DNA of 64,000 nucleotides from Candidatus Thalassolituus haligoni (GCF_041222825.1 NZ_CP139482.1:217001-281000); one strand, 5' to 3'; positions 9,398 through 20,500 are shown, counted from the stretch's first letter. A program made the numbers and translations. Notes: a model not told the origin generated them from the sequence alone.

Positions 9398-9465
9398 GAC
9401 CGCCCAAATATAGGATTAATCTGAGCTTGTTATCGCAAGTTCTCGATTTTCAAGGGGATTTTGTT

Positions 9466-10530
9466 GTGCTGGCGAACCTGTTTGGCAAGAAGGGCAAGGC
9501 CCTTCTTGGCGTGGACATCAGCTCCACGTCGGTAAAGGTCCTTGAATTGAGTCGTAGCGATTCCGGATATCGGGTAGAAGCCTACGCTGCTGAAACACTG
9601 CCTGCGGGAGCTATTGTGGAACAGAATATCCACAATGACGAAGAAGTAGGCGAAGCGATCAAGCGAGCATTAACCAAATCCCGCTCGGGTGCGAAACGTG
9701 CTGCCCTGGCGGTGGCCGGTTCTTCTGTTATTACCAAAATCATTCAGATGAGTGCCAATCTGTCAGAAGCCGAAATGGATTTGCAGATCCGTGCCGAGGC
9801 TGATCAATATATTCCCTATCCATTAGAAGAGGTGTCGCTGGACTGGGAAGTGCAGCAAGGCCTGGCGGGTAATGATGAAATTGCTCAGGTATTACTGGCC
9901 GCCTGTCGTTCGGACACCGTTGAACGCCGCAAGGATGCTGTTGAATACGCGGATCTTGAAGCTGTAGTGGTTGATATTGAAGCTTATTGTACTGAGCGGG
10001 CGTTTGAGCTTATTCGTGATCATCTGGAAGGTGACACCAATGAGGCTGTCGCAATTATCGATATTGGTGCGACCATGACCACGCTCAGTGTGCTTCATAA
10101 TGGTGTATCTATATATACCCGCGAGCAGCTTTTTGGCGGTCGTCAGTTGGTTGACGACATCATGCGACGTTACAGTATGTCTGAACCGGAAGCGGCAGCA
10201 GCACGCGACGGTGATGGCCTGCCGAGTGATTATGAAGAAGAGCTGCTGGAGCCGTTTCGGAATGCGGTTGTTCAGCAAATCAGTCGTTCATTACAGTTTT
10301 TCTTTTCCTCCAGTCAGTTTAATGAAGTGGATTGCCTTGTATTGGCGGGTGGCACTGCATCGCTGACTGGGCTGGTGGAAAAGGTGCAGGATGACATGGG
10401 ATTGCCAACACTGGTCGCCAACCCATTTCGGGATATGGCTGTGTCGTCCAGGGTGAATGTCAAGTTACTGAGTAACGATGCGCCCTCATTGCTGGTGGCG
10501 TGTGGATTGGCGATGCGGAGTTTTAACTAA
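9466..10530 (+). CDS. pilM: PilM, type IV pilus inner-membrane platform ATPase-fold protein
   Basis: Cytoplasmic actin-like (FtsA-type) protein that binds the N-terminus of PilN and links the pilus motor platform to the alignment complex. A GTG start at 9466 is chosen because AAGGGGA (9452-9458) lies 7 nt upstream. The resulting 354 aa equals the Pseudomonas length, and the protein then begins with the family pattern of a short basic stretch plus LLGVDISSTSVKVLEL. Actin-fold phosphate-binding motifs are visible (GVDISSTS; AIIDIGATMTTLSV; LAGGTASLTG). It is the first gene of pilMNOPQ, and its stop overlaps the pilN start by one base. Confidence 0.95.
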   Translation: MLANLFGKKGKALLGVDISSTSVKVLELSRSDSGYRVEAYAAETLPAGAIVEQNIHNDEEVGEAIKRALTKSRSGAKRAALAVAGSSVITKIIQMSANLSEAEMDLQIRAEADQYIPYPLEEVSLDWEVQQGLAGNDEIAQVLLAACRSDTVERRKDAVEYADLEAVVVDIEAYCTERAFELIRDHLEGDTNEAVAIIDIGATMTTLSVLHNGVSIYTREQLFGGRQLVDDIMRRYSMSEPEAAAARDGDGLPSDYEEELLEPFRNAVVQQISRSLQFFFSSSQFNEVDCLVLAGGTASLTGLVEKVQDDMGLPTLVANPFRDMAVSSRVNVKLLSNDAPSLLVACGLAMRSFN

Positions 10531-11081
10531 TGGCCAATATCAATTTATTGCCTTGGCGCCAGGAACTCCGCAAGGAGAAGCAGCAAGAGTTTGTCGGCAT
10601 CATCGTAATGGTAGCAATCATTGCGGCTGCGCTGATCTGGTCTGTAAGCAGTTACTACGATGGTGAGTTGAGTAACCAACAAGGGCGAAATACTTTTTTG
10701 TCTCAGGAAATTGCCCGGCTGGATAAAAAAATTGCTGAGATTAATGAACTCACTGATACGCGCCAGCAGCTGATTGAACGTATGGAACTGATCCAGAATT
10801 TGCAGGGTAATCGACCGGTTATTGTACGTTTGTTTGATGAGCTGGCCCGTTCTGTCCCCGAGGATCTTTATTATACCAGCCTGTCCGTTGTTGGCAGTCG
10901 GGTCAGTGTTAAAGGTGTGGCCAAATCCAATAACCGTGTGGCAGCGTTGATGCGTAATTTTGATGAGTCGGAATGGTTTGCTGACCCCGCGCTGTTGGGG
11001 GTCAAAGCGGTGGCCAACGGCAGCAACGAATTTGAGGTGTCCGTGCGACGGGTAGAGCCTCAATCCAGTGAGGAGCCTTGA
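10530..11081 (+). CDS. pilN: PilN, type IV pilus alignment protein
   Basis: Bitopic inner-membrane protein of the PilMNOP alignment subcomplex. The 183-aa sequence begins with MANINLLPWR, the conserved PilM-binding INLLPWR motif. A single membrane helix follows at about 23-42, then a periplasmic coiled coil (about 45-95) and a C-terminal ferredoxin-like fold. The start codon overlaps the pilM stop (TAATG), which implies translational coupling. Confidence 0.96.
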   Translation: MANINLLPWRQELRKEKQQEFVGIIVMVAIIAAALIWSVSSYYDGELSNQQGRNTFLSQEIARLDKKIAEINELTDTRQQLIERMELIQNLQGNRPVIVRLFDELARSVPEDLYYTSLSVVGSRVSVKGVAKSNNRVAALMRNFDESEWFADPALLGVKAVANGSNEFEVSVRRVEPQSSEEP

Positions 11082-11082
11082 T

Positions 11083-11718
11083 ATGGCCAAGCAGGGATTT
11101 GATTTCAAGGCATGGACCGACAAGCTGCAAGAGCTGGATGTCAATGATCTGAATGAGATCGACTGGGAGGATATGGGCTCTTGGCCGATGCCTGGCAAGG
11201 TCGTTTTTTGTTCGCTTATTTTTATTGCAGTGGTGATTGGTGGCTATTTCCTGTTGGTTAAGGACTCCGTCGAGCATCTGGAGCGGGAGACGGCTAAAGA
11301 AGTTCAGCTGAAGCAGGATATTGAGAAAAAAGCTTATCGTGTTGCCAACCTGGATGCCTATAAGGATCAACTGGCAGAAATGCGCGACAGCTTTGGCTCG
11401 TTGCTAAAACAATTGCCTAAAGACACGGAGGTGCCTGGATTGGTAGACGATATCAGTGCAGCAGCCTTGGGTGCCGGATTGAAACTGAACGCTATTTCGC
11501 CACAAAAAATGGTCAGCACCGAGTTTTATAATGAGCTGCCGATCCGCATTGAAGTCGACGGTGGTTATCATGAAATGGGGGCGTTTGTATCCGGTGTTGC
11601 CGCTTTGCCCAGGATTGTGACCTTACATGATTTTGACATCAGCTCCGCCAAAGGTGGTGGTTTGTCCATGACGATTCTGGCCAAGACATATCAGTATGGA
11701 GGCGGCGATGAAAAATAG
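11083..11718 (+). CDS. pilO: PilO, type IV pilus alignment protein
   Basis: Partner of PilN in the inner-membrane alignment complex. The ATG at 11083 is preceded by AGGAG (11071-11075) and gives 211 aa. The N-terminal cytoplasmic part is about 50 aa, a membrane helix follows at about 47-67, then a periplasmic coiled coil (about 68-110) and a PilO-type ferredoxin-like domain. It begins 1 nt after the pilN stop and overlaps pilP by 11 nt, so the genes are tightly coupled. Confidence 0.95.
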   Translation: MAKQGFDFKAWTDKLQELDVNDLNEIDWEDMGSWPMPGKVVFCSLIFIAVVIGGYFLLVKDSVEHLERETAKEVQLKQDIEKKAYRVANLDAYKDQLAEMRDSFGSLLKQLPKDTEVPGLVDDISAAALGAGLKLNAISPQKMVSTEFYNELPIRIEVDGGYHEMGAFVSGVAALPRIVTLHDFDISSAKGGGLSMTILAKTYQYGGGDEK

Positions 11719-12256
11719 TCTGTTTCTGTTTGTTATGGGCGTGACAATGATGTTTTTACAAGGGTGCTCACAGCCAGCGAATACGTCTGATTTACAGCAG
11801 TTTGTCAGTCAAGCATTAGCTAAACCCCGTGGTCGAATTGAGCCTATTCCAGTATTCAAGCCTTATGAGTACTTCAGTTATAGCGCTGCCGGATTAAGAT
11901 CACCTTTTGAATTGCCGGTGGTGGTCGACAGCTCACTTCAGGCGGCTCAGCCATCAAGTAACGTTCGACCTGATTTTGATCGGCCGAAAGAACATCTTGA
12001 GCAGTTCCCACTTGGGCAATTGACGATGGTCGGCACCATGACCGGGGCTGATGATATCCTGTGGGCGCTGATAAACGACGGTGATGGCAGTGTTGTACGT
12101 GTAAAGGAAGGCTATTACATGGGACAAAATCACGGTCGGATCATGACCATATCCCAAAACAGACTCAGTCTTATCGAGATCGTACCGAACGGTCTTGGTG
12201 GTTGGGTTGAACGCCCGAAAACAATCGCTCTGGAAGGAATAGGCGGAGATAACTGA
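11708..12256 (+). CDS. pilP: PilP, type IV pilus lipoprotein
   Basis: Inner-membrane lipoprotein that bridges PilNO to the PilQ secretin. The ATG at 11708 gives 182 aa with a short signal sequence and a lipobox LQGC (Cys20). A disordered stretch follows, then the C-terminal beta-sandwich homology region (LGQLTMVGTM, VKEGYYMGQNHGRI) typical of PilP. A GGAGG ribosome-binding site lies within the end of pilO, with which it overlaps by 11 nt. Confidence 0.95.
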   Translation: MKNSLFLFVMGVTMMFLQGCSQPANTSDLQQFVSQALAKPRGRIEPIPVFKPYEYFSYSAAGLRSPFELPVVVDSSLQAAQPSSNVRPDFDRPKEHLEQFPLGQLTMVGTMTGADDILWALINDGDGSVVRVKEGYYMGQNHGRIMTISQNRLSLIEIVPNGLGGWVERPKTIALEGIGGDN

Positions 12257-12257
12257 A

Positions 12258-14357
12258 ATGAATCTTTTAAACGCTGTACGCACTCTAGGTCGTACCTGGG
12301 TTGCAGCTTTGTTGATGCTTCAGGCTGGCCTGTCTTCCGCCGCCGTCTTGAACGATATCCATTTTTCGTCGTTGCCCGGCGATGTCACTGAAATCAGCTT
12401 GGAGTTTGACAGTGCACCTCCAGAAATCAGTGGTTATACCATTGAGAAACCTGCGCGTATTGCTATTGATATGCCGGGCGTTGTCAGTGCCCTGAAGGCG
12501 AAGCGCCACCAGATTGGTGCTGGTAACGCCCGATCTGCTGTTGTCGTCACCACTCAGGATCGTTCCCGATTGGTGATTAATCTGTCGCGGATGGTGTCCT
12601 ACAGTACCAAGGCGGAAGGGAATGTCCTGCTGGTGCGTATCGGGGTCGCTAACGAGGTGACGGCTGAGGATACCAAACCACAATTATTGGGTGCTCCAAA
12701 AGTTTCTGCACGGGTTAATGAACTGAAGGTCGTCAATGTTGATTTCCGTCGTGGCGAACAGGGTGACGGTCAGATTCAGATTATGCTCAATGATGCCAAG
12801 GCGTCTGCCAATATTCGCCGCGAAGGCTCAAAAATCATTGCCGACCTGTCGGGGGTTCGTTTGCCTCGCGAGCTGAGTCGCCGTCTGGATGTCACTGATT
12901 TTGCGACCCCGGTTCAATATGTTGACGCCAAGGATCATGAGGGTGGAACCCGTATCGTGATTGAGCCAGTGTCGGAAGATTTTGAATATCTGGCCTATCA
13001 GACCGATCGGTTGCTGTCGATTAACGTCACTAATGTACCGGAAGAGGCGGTTGAAGATCGTAAGAAAAAATTCCCCTTCACTGGTGAAAAGCTGTCGCTT
13101 AACTTTCAGAATATTGAAGTGCGAGCGGTACTGCAGTTGATCGCTGACTTTACCGGATTGAACCTGGTTGCTTCGGATACGGTTCAGGGGAGTATTACCT
13201 TGCGTTTGCAGAATGTTCCCTGGGATCAGGCTCTGGATCTGGTGTTGAAGACCAAGGCATTAGGCAAGCGTCAGATGGGCTCGGTATTGTTGATCGCACC
13301 GGCGGAAGAGATTGCTGCACGTGAAAAGATTGAGTTGGAAGCCGTGCGTCAGGTTGAAGAGCTGGCTCCACTGGTGCAGGAGTTCATGCAATTCAAGTAC
13401 GCCAAGGCAGCGGATATCGCAACGATTCTGACCTCGGATCAGGGATTGTTATCTGATCGTGGTACGGCTGTTGTGGATGAACGAACCAATACTATCCTGA
13501 TGAAGGATACCGCCGCTAATCTGGAGAAGGTGCGTGAAGCGCTGGTGATGCTGGATGTGCCGGTGCGGCAGGTTTTGATTGAAGCGCGTATTGTGGTTGC
13601 CTCGACCACTGTTGGTGAAGAAATGGGCGTCAAATGGGGTGGAGGCTTCTATAAGGATAATGGCTCCAATTGGGTTACAGCAGGTGGTAGTCAGCAAACC
13701 ATCGCGGATACCAACCAGATTTTGTTTGATCGGGCTTCCGGCGATACAACCGATGGGCTGGATCTGACGTCATCCAATATTGTCGACTTTGGTGCAACCA
13801 GTGCATCTGCAACGACATTTGCGATTGGATATCAGACCGCAGACTATTTGCTGGATCTGGAGTTATCGGCGATTGAAACCGATGGTCGTGCTGAAATTGT
13901 TTCCCAGCCACGGGTGATTACCGCCGATGGGCAAACGGCCTTTATTGAATCAGGTACCCAGATTCCTTACGAAAAATCGACGTCCAGCGGTGCCACCAGC
14001 GTGACATTCAAAGCCGCCGTGTTGCGACTTGAGGTGACTCCACAGATCACTCCGGATGATCGGATTATCATGGATCTGGTAATCAATCAGGACTCCGTTG
14101 GTGAGCAAACCTCGGCTGGTCCGAGTATTAATACCAATGCGGTACAAACCCAGGTGCTTGTCGATAATGGCGAAACCATCGTATTAGGTGGTATCTTCCG
14201 TTCTGAAGAAGTCAGGTCGGTCAGCAAGACGCCTTTCTTCGGGGATTTGCCATTAATTGGAGCCCTGTTCCGTTACTCTAGTGTTTCGGATGACAAGAGC
14301 GAGTTACTTGTTTTCATCACGCCGAAGCTGGTGAAGGACTCCTTCAGCGCCAGATAG
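12258..14357 (+). CDS. pilQ: PilQ, type IV pilus secretin
   Basis: Outer-membrane secretin through which the type IV pilus is extruded. The 699-aa protein has a signal peptide (cleavage after about residue 28), two AMIN domains that bind peptidoglycan (about 30-130 and 150-255), an STN/N0 domain (about 275-350), a secretin N1 domain (about 375-440), and the C-terminal secretin barrel. The latter carries VLVDNGETIVLGG and PLIGALFRYS, the secretin signature. It is the last pil gene in the operon, 1 nt after pilP, and is followed 3 nt later by aroK. Confidence 0.97.
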   Translation: MNLLNAVRTLGRTWVAALLMLQAGLSSAAVLNDIHFSSLPGDVTEISLEFDSAPPEISGYTIEKPARIAIDMPGVVSALKAKRHQIGAGNARSAVVVTTQDRSRLVINLSRMVSYSTKAEGNVLLVRIGVANEVTAEDTKPQLLGAPKVSARVNELKVVNVDFRRGEQGDGQIQIMLNDAKASANIRREGSKIIADLSGVRLPRELSRRLDVTDFATPVQYVDAKDHEGGTRIVIEPVSEDFEYLAYQTDRLLSINVTNVPEEAVEDRKKKFPFTGEKLSLNFQNIEVRAVLQLIADFTGLNLVASDTVQGSITLRLQNVPWDQALDLVLKTKALGKRQMGSVLLIAPAEEIAAREKIELEAVRQVEELAPLVQEFMQFKYAKAADIATILTSDQGLLSDRGTAVVDERTNTILMKDTAANLEKVREALVMLDVPVRQVLIEARIVVASTTVGEEMGVKWGGGFYKDNGSNWVTAGGSQQTIADTNQILFDRASGDTTDGLDLTSSNIVDFGATSASATTFAIGYQTADYLLDLELSAIETDGRAEIVSQPRVITADGQTAFIESGTQIPYEKSTSSGATSVTFKAAVLRLEVTPQITPDDRIIMDLVINQDSVGEQTSAGPSINTNAVQTQVLVDNGETIVLGGIFRSEEVRSVSKTPFFGDLPLIGALFRYSSVSDDKSELLVFITPKLVKDSFSAR

Positions 14358-14360
14358 TCT

Positions 14361-14882
14361 ATGCCGTCCGAACAATCGATTTTTCTGATAGGGCCAATGG
14401 GAGCGGGTAAAACCACCATTGGCCGTTTACTTTCCTGCGAGATGCACCTCGAGTTTGTCGATTCGGACAAATTTATCGAGGAGCGCTGCGGAGCCAATAT
14501 TCCCTGGATATTTGATATGGAAGGGGAGGTCGGGTTTCGTGATCGCGAAGAGCAGGCGATAGACCTACTCACGCAGCGTCGTGGATTGGTTCTGGCTACC
14601 GGTGGCGGGGCTGTGATGAGGGCGGAGAATCGTCAGCATCTGGGCAGTCGCGGCATCGTGATTTATCTGTGCACCTCGGTTGAGCAGCAAATTGCCCGGA
14701 CGTCGAAGGACAAGAACCGTCCCTTGTTACAAACGGCTAATCCGGCGCAAGTGCTACGCGAGCTGTTCAAAAAGCGTGATCCCTTATATCGGGAAGTCGC
14801 TCATGTCGTATTACAAACTGACCAGCGGAACCCCCGCTGGGTCGTCAATGAAATAAAAAAACGTATCAAGGCCTTGTCATGA
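14361..14882 (+). CDS. aroK: AroK, shikimate kinase
   Basis: Phosphorylates shikimate at O3 using ATP in chorismate synthesis. The 173-aa protein carries a Walker A motif GPMGAGKT (11-18), the shikimate-binding DSD (about residues 34-36), GGGAV (about 80-84), and the LID Arg in KDKNRPLL. The ATG is 3 nt after pilQ, so it is likely translated from the same message; its stop overlaps the aroB start (ATGA). Confidence 0.97.
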   Translation: MPSEQSIFLIGPMGAGKTTIGRLLSCEMHLEFVDSDKFIEERCGANIPWIFDMEGEVGFRDREEQAIDLLTQRRGLVLATGGGAVMRAENRQHLGSRGIVIYLCTSVEQQIARTSKDKNRPLLQTANPAQVLRELFKKRDPLYREVAHVVLQTDQRNPRWVVNEIKKRIKALS

Positions 14883-15964
14883 TTACATTGACCGTGGAGC
14901 TGGCTGAGCGCAGTTACCCAATCTATATTGGCGCTGATTTATTGGTGTTGCCAGAATTGCTGACGCGCCATATCCAGGGCAATCAGGTCATGATCGTGAC
15001 CAATACCACGGTGGCACCCCTGTATCTGGCGATGGTCGAGCAGCTACTGGACGGCTACCAGGTTGATAGCGTTATTCTCCCTGATGGCGAGCAATACAAA
15101 AACCTGGAGACGTTGAATCTGATCTTTGACGCCTTGTTGGAAAAGGGCCACAACCGCACAACGACTCTACTGGCACTGGGTGGTGGTGTGGTAGGGGATA
15201 TGTGTGGCTATGCCGCTGCCAGCTATCAGCGTGGGGTGAGTTTTATTCAGCTGCCGACGACATTGTTATCTCAGGTTGATTCTTCCGTCGGTGGCAAAAC
15301 GGGTGTTAATCATCGTCTTGGCAAAAATATGATTGGTGCTTTCTATCAACCACAGGCGGTGCTGATCGATACCAATACGCTCACAACGTTACCTGCGCGT
15401 GAGTTATCTGCGGGAATGGCTGAAGTCATCAAGTATGGCCTGCTTGAGGATCTGGCATTTTATCGCTGGATTCAACAGCACATTGACAACCTGATGGCTG
15501 GCGCTGCGACACTGCTGGCACACGCTATTCGTACCTCCTGTGAATGCAAGGCTCGGGTGGTTGCACAAGATGAGCGGGAAGGCGGTATTCGCGCCATCCT
15601 GAATCTTGGCCATACCTTCGGCCATGCGATTGAGTCCCATCAGGGCTACGGCAATTGGCTGCATGGCGAGGCGGTTGGCACCGGGTTGTTGATGGCTGCC
15701 GACCTGTCCTGTCGCATGGGGGCTATTTCTGTCGCAGAAGTGGACGAGCTGAAAGCCTTGTTGGTAAAAGCCTCTCTCCCGGTATTGCCTCCGGCAGATA
15801 TGACCGAAGCCGATTTTCTGTCGCGCATGAGTATCGATAAAAAAGTTCTAGACGGCCGTATCCGATTGGTGCTGTTACGCCAGATTGGTCAGGCTTATAT
15901 CACATCAGATGTGGACAGGACGCAGCTTTGCCAGACGCTGGCAGGCGCTGCATTAAACGGCTAA
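14879..15964 (+). CDS. aroB: AroB, 3-dehydroquinate synthase
   Basis: Converts DAHP to 3-dehydroquinate; NAD+- and divalent-metal-dependent, cytoplasmic. The 361-aa length is typical. Visible are the NAD-binding [13 protein letters not shown], the substrate-binding segment [16 protein letters not shown] with its Lys, and the metal-ligand region [12 protein letters not shown]. It overlaps aroK by 4 nt, and the SPOR-domain gene begins 21 nt after it. Confidence 0.97.
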   Translation: MITLTVELAERSYPIYIGADLLVLPELLTRHIQGNQVMIVTNTTVAPLYLAMVEQLLDGYQVDSVILPDGEQYKNLETLNLIFDALLEKGHNRTTTLLALGGGVVGDMCGYAAASYQRGVSFIQLPTTLLSQVDSSVGGKTGVNHRLGKNMIGAFYQPQAVLIDTNTLTTLPARELSAGMAEVIKYGLLEDLAFYRWIQQHIDNLMAGAATLLAHAIRTSCECKARVVAQDEREGGIRAILNLGHTFGHAIESHQGYGNWLHGEAVGTGLLMAADLSCRMGAISVAEVDELKALLVKASLPVLPPADMTEADFLSRMSIDKKVLDGRIRLVLLRQIGQAYITSDVDRTQLCQTLAGAALNG

Positions 15965-15985
15965 CCCCGAACTCGCGGAGGCAGA

Positions 15986-17320
15986 ATGACACCGCAATTT
16001 TCTCAGGCGCTGGATCGTGACCAGAATGTCTATGCCTCACCCGCCCGTTACCTGGAGCTGATCTGTCACCTGTGCTGCTACTCCCCTTTGATGGTGCTGA
16101 TTCGCCATCAATCCGAAGTCGAGGCGGGTGCTTTGGCGACGGCGGTCGCTGAGAGTTATGCCGAATCTGGCCCAGTGTTGAAATTGACGGCAGCAGAACT
16201 GGATCATCCGCGCCATCTGATTGCCCGGCTTGCTCTGGTTTTTGGGGTAACGTCTTTACCTGCCGATGAAGTGGCTGCCCGGGAAGCAATACTGGAAAAG
16301 GCTCGTTTCCGGGCTGACTCTTCCGATCCGCTCCTGGTTCTGGTTGATCAGGCCGAGAATCTTCCACTTGAAATGCTGCAGGCGTTGGCCCAGTTTGCAC
16401 TGATGTCGTCCCATGCGATTTCCTTTTGCCTGTTTGGTCGGGAAGGGTTTGATCAGGGTTTGAAAGAAGGGCCTGCGGTGGCCCCTGTCTACCGTATCTC
16501 TTTGCCAGAACCATCAAGAAGTGGGGATTTTCCTGACCTGCTGCTGGATGAAGTCAGTCATGACGTTTTGCCACCAGACAATCAGCAGCAAGCAGTCATA
16601 GACCAGTCAGCCACTCCGCGGCAGTCTGGTATCGGCCATGCACTGGGTGTCGTTAATATGACTGCTCTTTCGCTCAAGCTGCGCTCTCCGTTGGTGATTA
16701 TCCTTGTGTCTGCTGTGTTGCTGACGTTGATGGTTCTCTGGCTGTTATACGATGACGGGGTTGATGATGTTTCGAGCACGGTTCTTCAAGTTCCGCTGCC
16801 ACCGGTATTTGTCCAATCTGATCGCAGTTTGGCAGCAATGCCGGAAGAGGATTTGTCGGTGCCTTCACAGGTCGTCAGGAATCCGACACACTCCGGGGAT
16901 CAAGGGATGGCTCTTGACCGTGGGGCTGGGGTCGCGCAGACAGATGCAATACCCAGTGCGGCCACTCAGGTTGCTCCGAAGCAGGGTGATCTCATCGTAC
17001 CGGGGTCACTGCCGTCCCGCTTGTCTGGATACCCCATCTGGTTAAAAAGTGGGGAGGGGTGGGGGATTCAGCTGCTAGGGACTTCCGAGCCGCAAGGTGC
17101 ACGAGATTTTGTGGCCAAATGGCAGTCGGAGGCAGATGGCAAATTGGTCTGGTATCGCAGTCAACGGAATGGCCAGCCCTGGTATGTGGTCCTTGCAGGT
17201 GTTTTTTCATCTCGGGAAGACGCGACTGTATGGCTTGTGAGTCGGCCAGGAGGTTTTAAAAAGGGATCTCCCTGGGTTCGGAAAATGAGCCAGATCGCCC
17301 CTCAGGTAGAACCGCTGTAA
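15986..17320 (+). CDS. DamX-like SPOR-domain membrane protein
   Basis: A 444-aa protein with an N-terminal AAA-like region (about 1-190) that lacks a recognizable Walker A motif, a single membrane helix at about 231-254, a low-complexity linker, and a C-terminal SPOR domain (about 350-430; WGIQLLG, GQPWYVVLAGVF). SPOR domains bind denuded glycan strands at the division septum, so a cell-division role like E. coli DamX is likely. The position between aroB and gltB matches the uncharacterized SPOR gene in Pseudomonas. A GCGGAGG ribosome-binding site precedes the ATG. Confidence 0.85.
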   Translation: MTPQFSQALDRDQNVYASPARYLELICHLCCYSPLMVLIRHQSEVEAGALATAVAESYAESGPVLKLTAAELDHPRHLIARLALVFGVTSLPADEVAAREAILEKARFRADSSDPLLVLVDQAENLPLEMLQALAQFALMSSHAISFCLFGREGFDQGLKEGPAVAPVYRISLPEPSRSGDFPDLLLDEVSHDVLPPDNQQQAVIDQSATPRQSGIGHALGVVNMTALSLKLRSPLVIILVSAVLLTLMVLWLLYDDGVDDVSSTVLQVPLPPVFVQSDRSLAAMPEEDLSVPSQVVRNPTHSGDQGMALDRGAGVAQTDAIPSAATQVAPKQGDLIVPGSLPSRLSGYPIWLKSGEGWGIQLLGTSEPQGARDFVAKWQSEADGKLVWYRSQRNGQPWYVVLAGVFSSREDATVWLVSRPGGFKKGSPWVRKMSQIAPQVEPL

Positions 17321-17375
17321 ACGGGTTTTTAGCCCCTCTCTTTCGGTCGTTGCTGGCCTGCTGGCCAGCGCCCAT

Positions 17376-17404
17376 TTGTGAGAGGACGTGCGGATGTGTA
17401 GAAT
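17376..17404 (+). promoter_or_regulatory. Sigma-70 promoter of gltBD
   Basis: TTGTGA (17376-17381), a 17-bp spacer and TAGAAT (17399-17404) lie about 98 nt before the gltB ATG. Hexamer quality and spacing are good. A GCTGGC/GCCAGC inverted repeat (17352-17369) lies just upstream and may end the aro/SPOR transcript. Confidence 0.65.
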
Positions 17405-17426
17405 GAGCGTCCTTTTGTCTCTTTAT

Positions 17427-17443
17427 TGCTCAAATTTTGAGCA
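17427..17443. promoter_or_regulatory. Perfect palindrome in the gltBD leader
   Basis: TGCTCAAA-T-TTTGAGCA is a perfect 8-bp inverted repeat around one central base. It lies about 15-30 nt downstream of the predicted start point and 58 nt before gltB. The geometry suits a dimeric repressor or a short RNA hairpin; the regulator is unknown. Confidence 0.5.
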
Positions 17444-17501
17444 GTCGGCTGTTTCCAGTCGCAAATAATTTTAATAGCATTTTTTTGGTGAGAGCTGTTC
17501 T

Positions 17502-20500
17502 ATGAGAACTGGTCTGTATACTCCAGGCGATTACAAAGACAACTGTGGCTTTGGTCTACTGGCTCACTTGAAGGGCCAACCAAGTCATGAGCTGTTGAAG
17601 ACAGCGATCCAATCCCTGACTTGCATGACGCACAGGGGCGGCATTGCGGCGGATGGCAAAACCGGTGATGGTTGCGGACTATTGCTGCAAAAGCCGGACT
17701 CTTTCTTGCGTGCAGTGGCGCCAGAAGCTGGCATCGACCTGCCAGCCCAATATGCGGTTGGCATGTTGTTTGTGGATCTTGACGATGCCGTTTGCGCGGA
17801 ACAGAAAGCCGCAGTGGAAAAAGCGATCAGCGACCAGGGACTGAATGTTCTGGGCTGGCGCACTGTGCCAACCAATAACGATTGTCTGGGCCCAATGGCG
17901 CTGGATTGTCTGCCGCGCTTCGAGCAAATTTTTGTCTCGGCTGATGCGGAACTGAGCGATGCGGAACTGGATGTAAAGCTTTTTTACGCACGGCGTTATG
18001 CCGAAAAGTCCCTGGCCCAGTATCCAGATTTTTATATTGCCAGCCTGTCTTCCCGAGTGCTGTCTTATAAAGGTCTGACGATGCCGGTTGACCTGCCGAA
18101 TTTTTATCTGGATTTGGGTGATAAACGGCTGGAAACCGCGATCTGTGTCTTCCATCAGCGCTTTTCGACCAACACCATGCCGCGTTGGCAGCTGGCCCAG
18201 CCATTTCGCATGTTGGCGCATAATGGTGAAATCAACACCATTCAGGGTAACCGTAACTGGGCAAATGCCCGTTCCAGTAAATTTGTCAGCCCTCTGCTGC
18301 CAAATCTGACCGACTTGTCGCCAGTGGTGAACACAACGGGATCTGACTCGTCGTCAATGGACAATATGCTGGAATTGTTGACTACGGGTGGCATGAGTCT
18401 GTTCCGGGCGTTACGCATGATGATTCCGCCAGCATGGCAGAATGTCGAAACCATGGATGCCGACCTGCGCGCATTTTATGAATACAACTCCATGCACATG
18501 GAGCCGTGGGACGGCCCGGCGGGTCTGGTGATTACCGATGGCCGCTATGCCGTTTGTGGCCTGGATCGTAACGGTTTACGTCCGTCCCGCTGGGTGATCA
18601 CCAAAAATGATTTCATCACCGTGGCCTCCGAAGTGGGCGTACACGACTATCTGCCGCAAGATGTCGTGGCCAAGGGTCGGGTAGGGCCTGGCCAAATCCT
18701 CGCAATCGACACCGAACAGGGCAAGTTGCTCAAAACGGATGACATCGATAATGCGCTGAAGTCCGAGTATCCCTATAAAAAGTGGTTGCGAGAGAACGCA
18801 ATCCGTATTGAAAGTGAGCTTTATCTGCAAAAGGCCGGATTTGATCCGATTGCCGGAGAGGCGCTCGATTGTCAGCAAAAACTTCACCTGATTACCAATG
18901 AGGAACGCGACCAGGTGTTGCGTCCGATGGGTGAAGAGGGTCAGGAAGCGACCGGCTCCATGGGTGATGATACGCCAATGGCGGTGCTGTCTTTGCGTGT
19001 CCGTCATGTTGCCGACTACTTCCGTCAGCAGTTTGCCCAAGTCACCAATCCGCCGATCGATCCACTGCGTGAAGCGATTGTGATGTCGCTGGAAACCTGT
19101 ATCGGGGCGGAGAAAAACGTCTTTGAACAGACTGCGGATCATGCCAATCGTATTATTCTGACGTCACCAGTATTGTCTCCGCTGAAGTTTATTGGCCTGA
19201 CCAATAATACCGCAGACGCATTCCGCCACACCACGCTGTCGATGGCGTTTGATCCTGACATCGGTTTGAAGCAGGCCGTTCAGAATCTGATCCTTGCCGC
19301 AGAACAGGCAATCCAGGATGGCAATGTCATACTGATTCTGAGTGACCGTGATGTGGTCAGGGATCAGGTGCTGATTCCTGCTGTCATGGCGACCGGCGCT
19401 GTCCACCATCATTTGGTACACAAAGGGTTACGTACCAACGGTAATATCGTGGTTGAAACCGGTGATGCCCGAGATCCTCATCACTTTGCCGTGCTGCTGG
19501 GCTTTGGGGCAACAGCGGTCTATCCATGGTTGGCGTACACCGTCCTGACCGACTTGCACCGCTCCGGCGAGCTGTTGGGAGACCCGCTCAAGTCGCAGCA
19601 GAATTACCGCAAGGCAATTCGCAAGGGTCTGATGAAGGTGATGTCCAAAATGGGTATCTCGACGGTGACCTCTTATCGTGGCTCGCAGTTGTTTGAAGCT
19701 ATTGGCTTGAGCCGGGAAGTGGTCGATCTGTGTTTCTGTGGCGTCACCAGTCGTATTGGCGGGGCAACCTTCGTCGATTTTGATGAAGATCTCCGACTGA
19801 TAGCGAAACACGCCTGGAAAGCACGCAAGAAAATTGATCAGGGCGGCTTGCTGAAATACGTCCACGGTGGCGAATATCATGCTTATAACCCGGATGTGGT
19901 AAAGAATATTCAGGAAGCCGTACAGCAGAATAGCCAGGCTGCCTACGATCGTTTTGCCGAACTGGTCAACACTCGTCCAGTCGCCACCATTCGTGACCTG
20001 TTGGGGTTCCGCAAGGATATCCAGCCAGTCGATATCAGTGAGGTGGAGCCGGCAGAAAAGCTGTTTGCCCGCTTTGATACGGCTGCCATGTCGCTGGGGG
20101 CCCTGTCTCCAGAGGCTCATGAAGCATTGGCTGAGGCCATGAATGAATTGGGTGGGCGCTCTAACTCTGGTGAAGGGGGTGAAGACCCCGCTCGTTATGG
20201 CACCAACAAAAATTCCAAGATCAAGCAGATTGCTTCCGGTCGTTTTGGTGTCACTCCGGCTTACCTGGCCAGTGCTGAAGTGCTGCAGATTAAGGTCGCC
20301 CAGGGTGCCAAGCCAGGTGAGGGTGGTCAGCTGCCAGGTGGCAAGGTCAATGACCTGATCGCGACATTGCGCTATTCCGTGCCCGGTGTGACGCTGATTT
20401 CACCACCGCCACACCACGATATTTACTCCATTGAGGATCTGGCCCAGCTGATCTTCGATTTGAAGCAAGTGAATCCCAAAGCCCTGGTGTCGGTAAAACT

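Noticed and set aside
9306..9407. 34-residue N-terminal extension of mrcA
   Set aside because: It would place polar residues before the membrane anchor, run into the pilM promoter region, and has no match to family N-termini.
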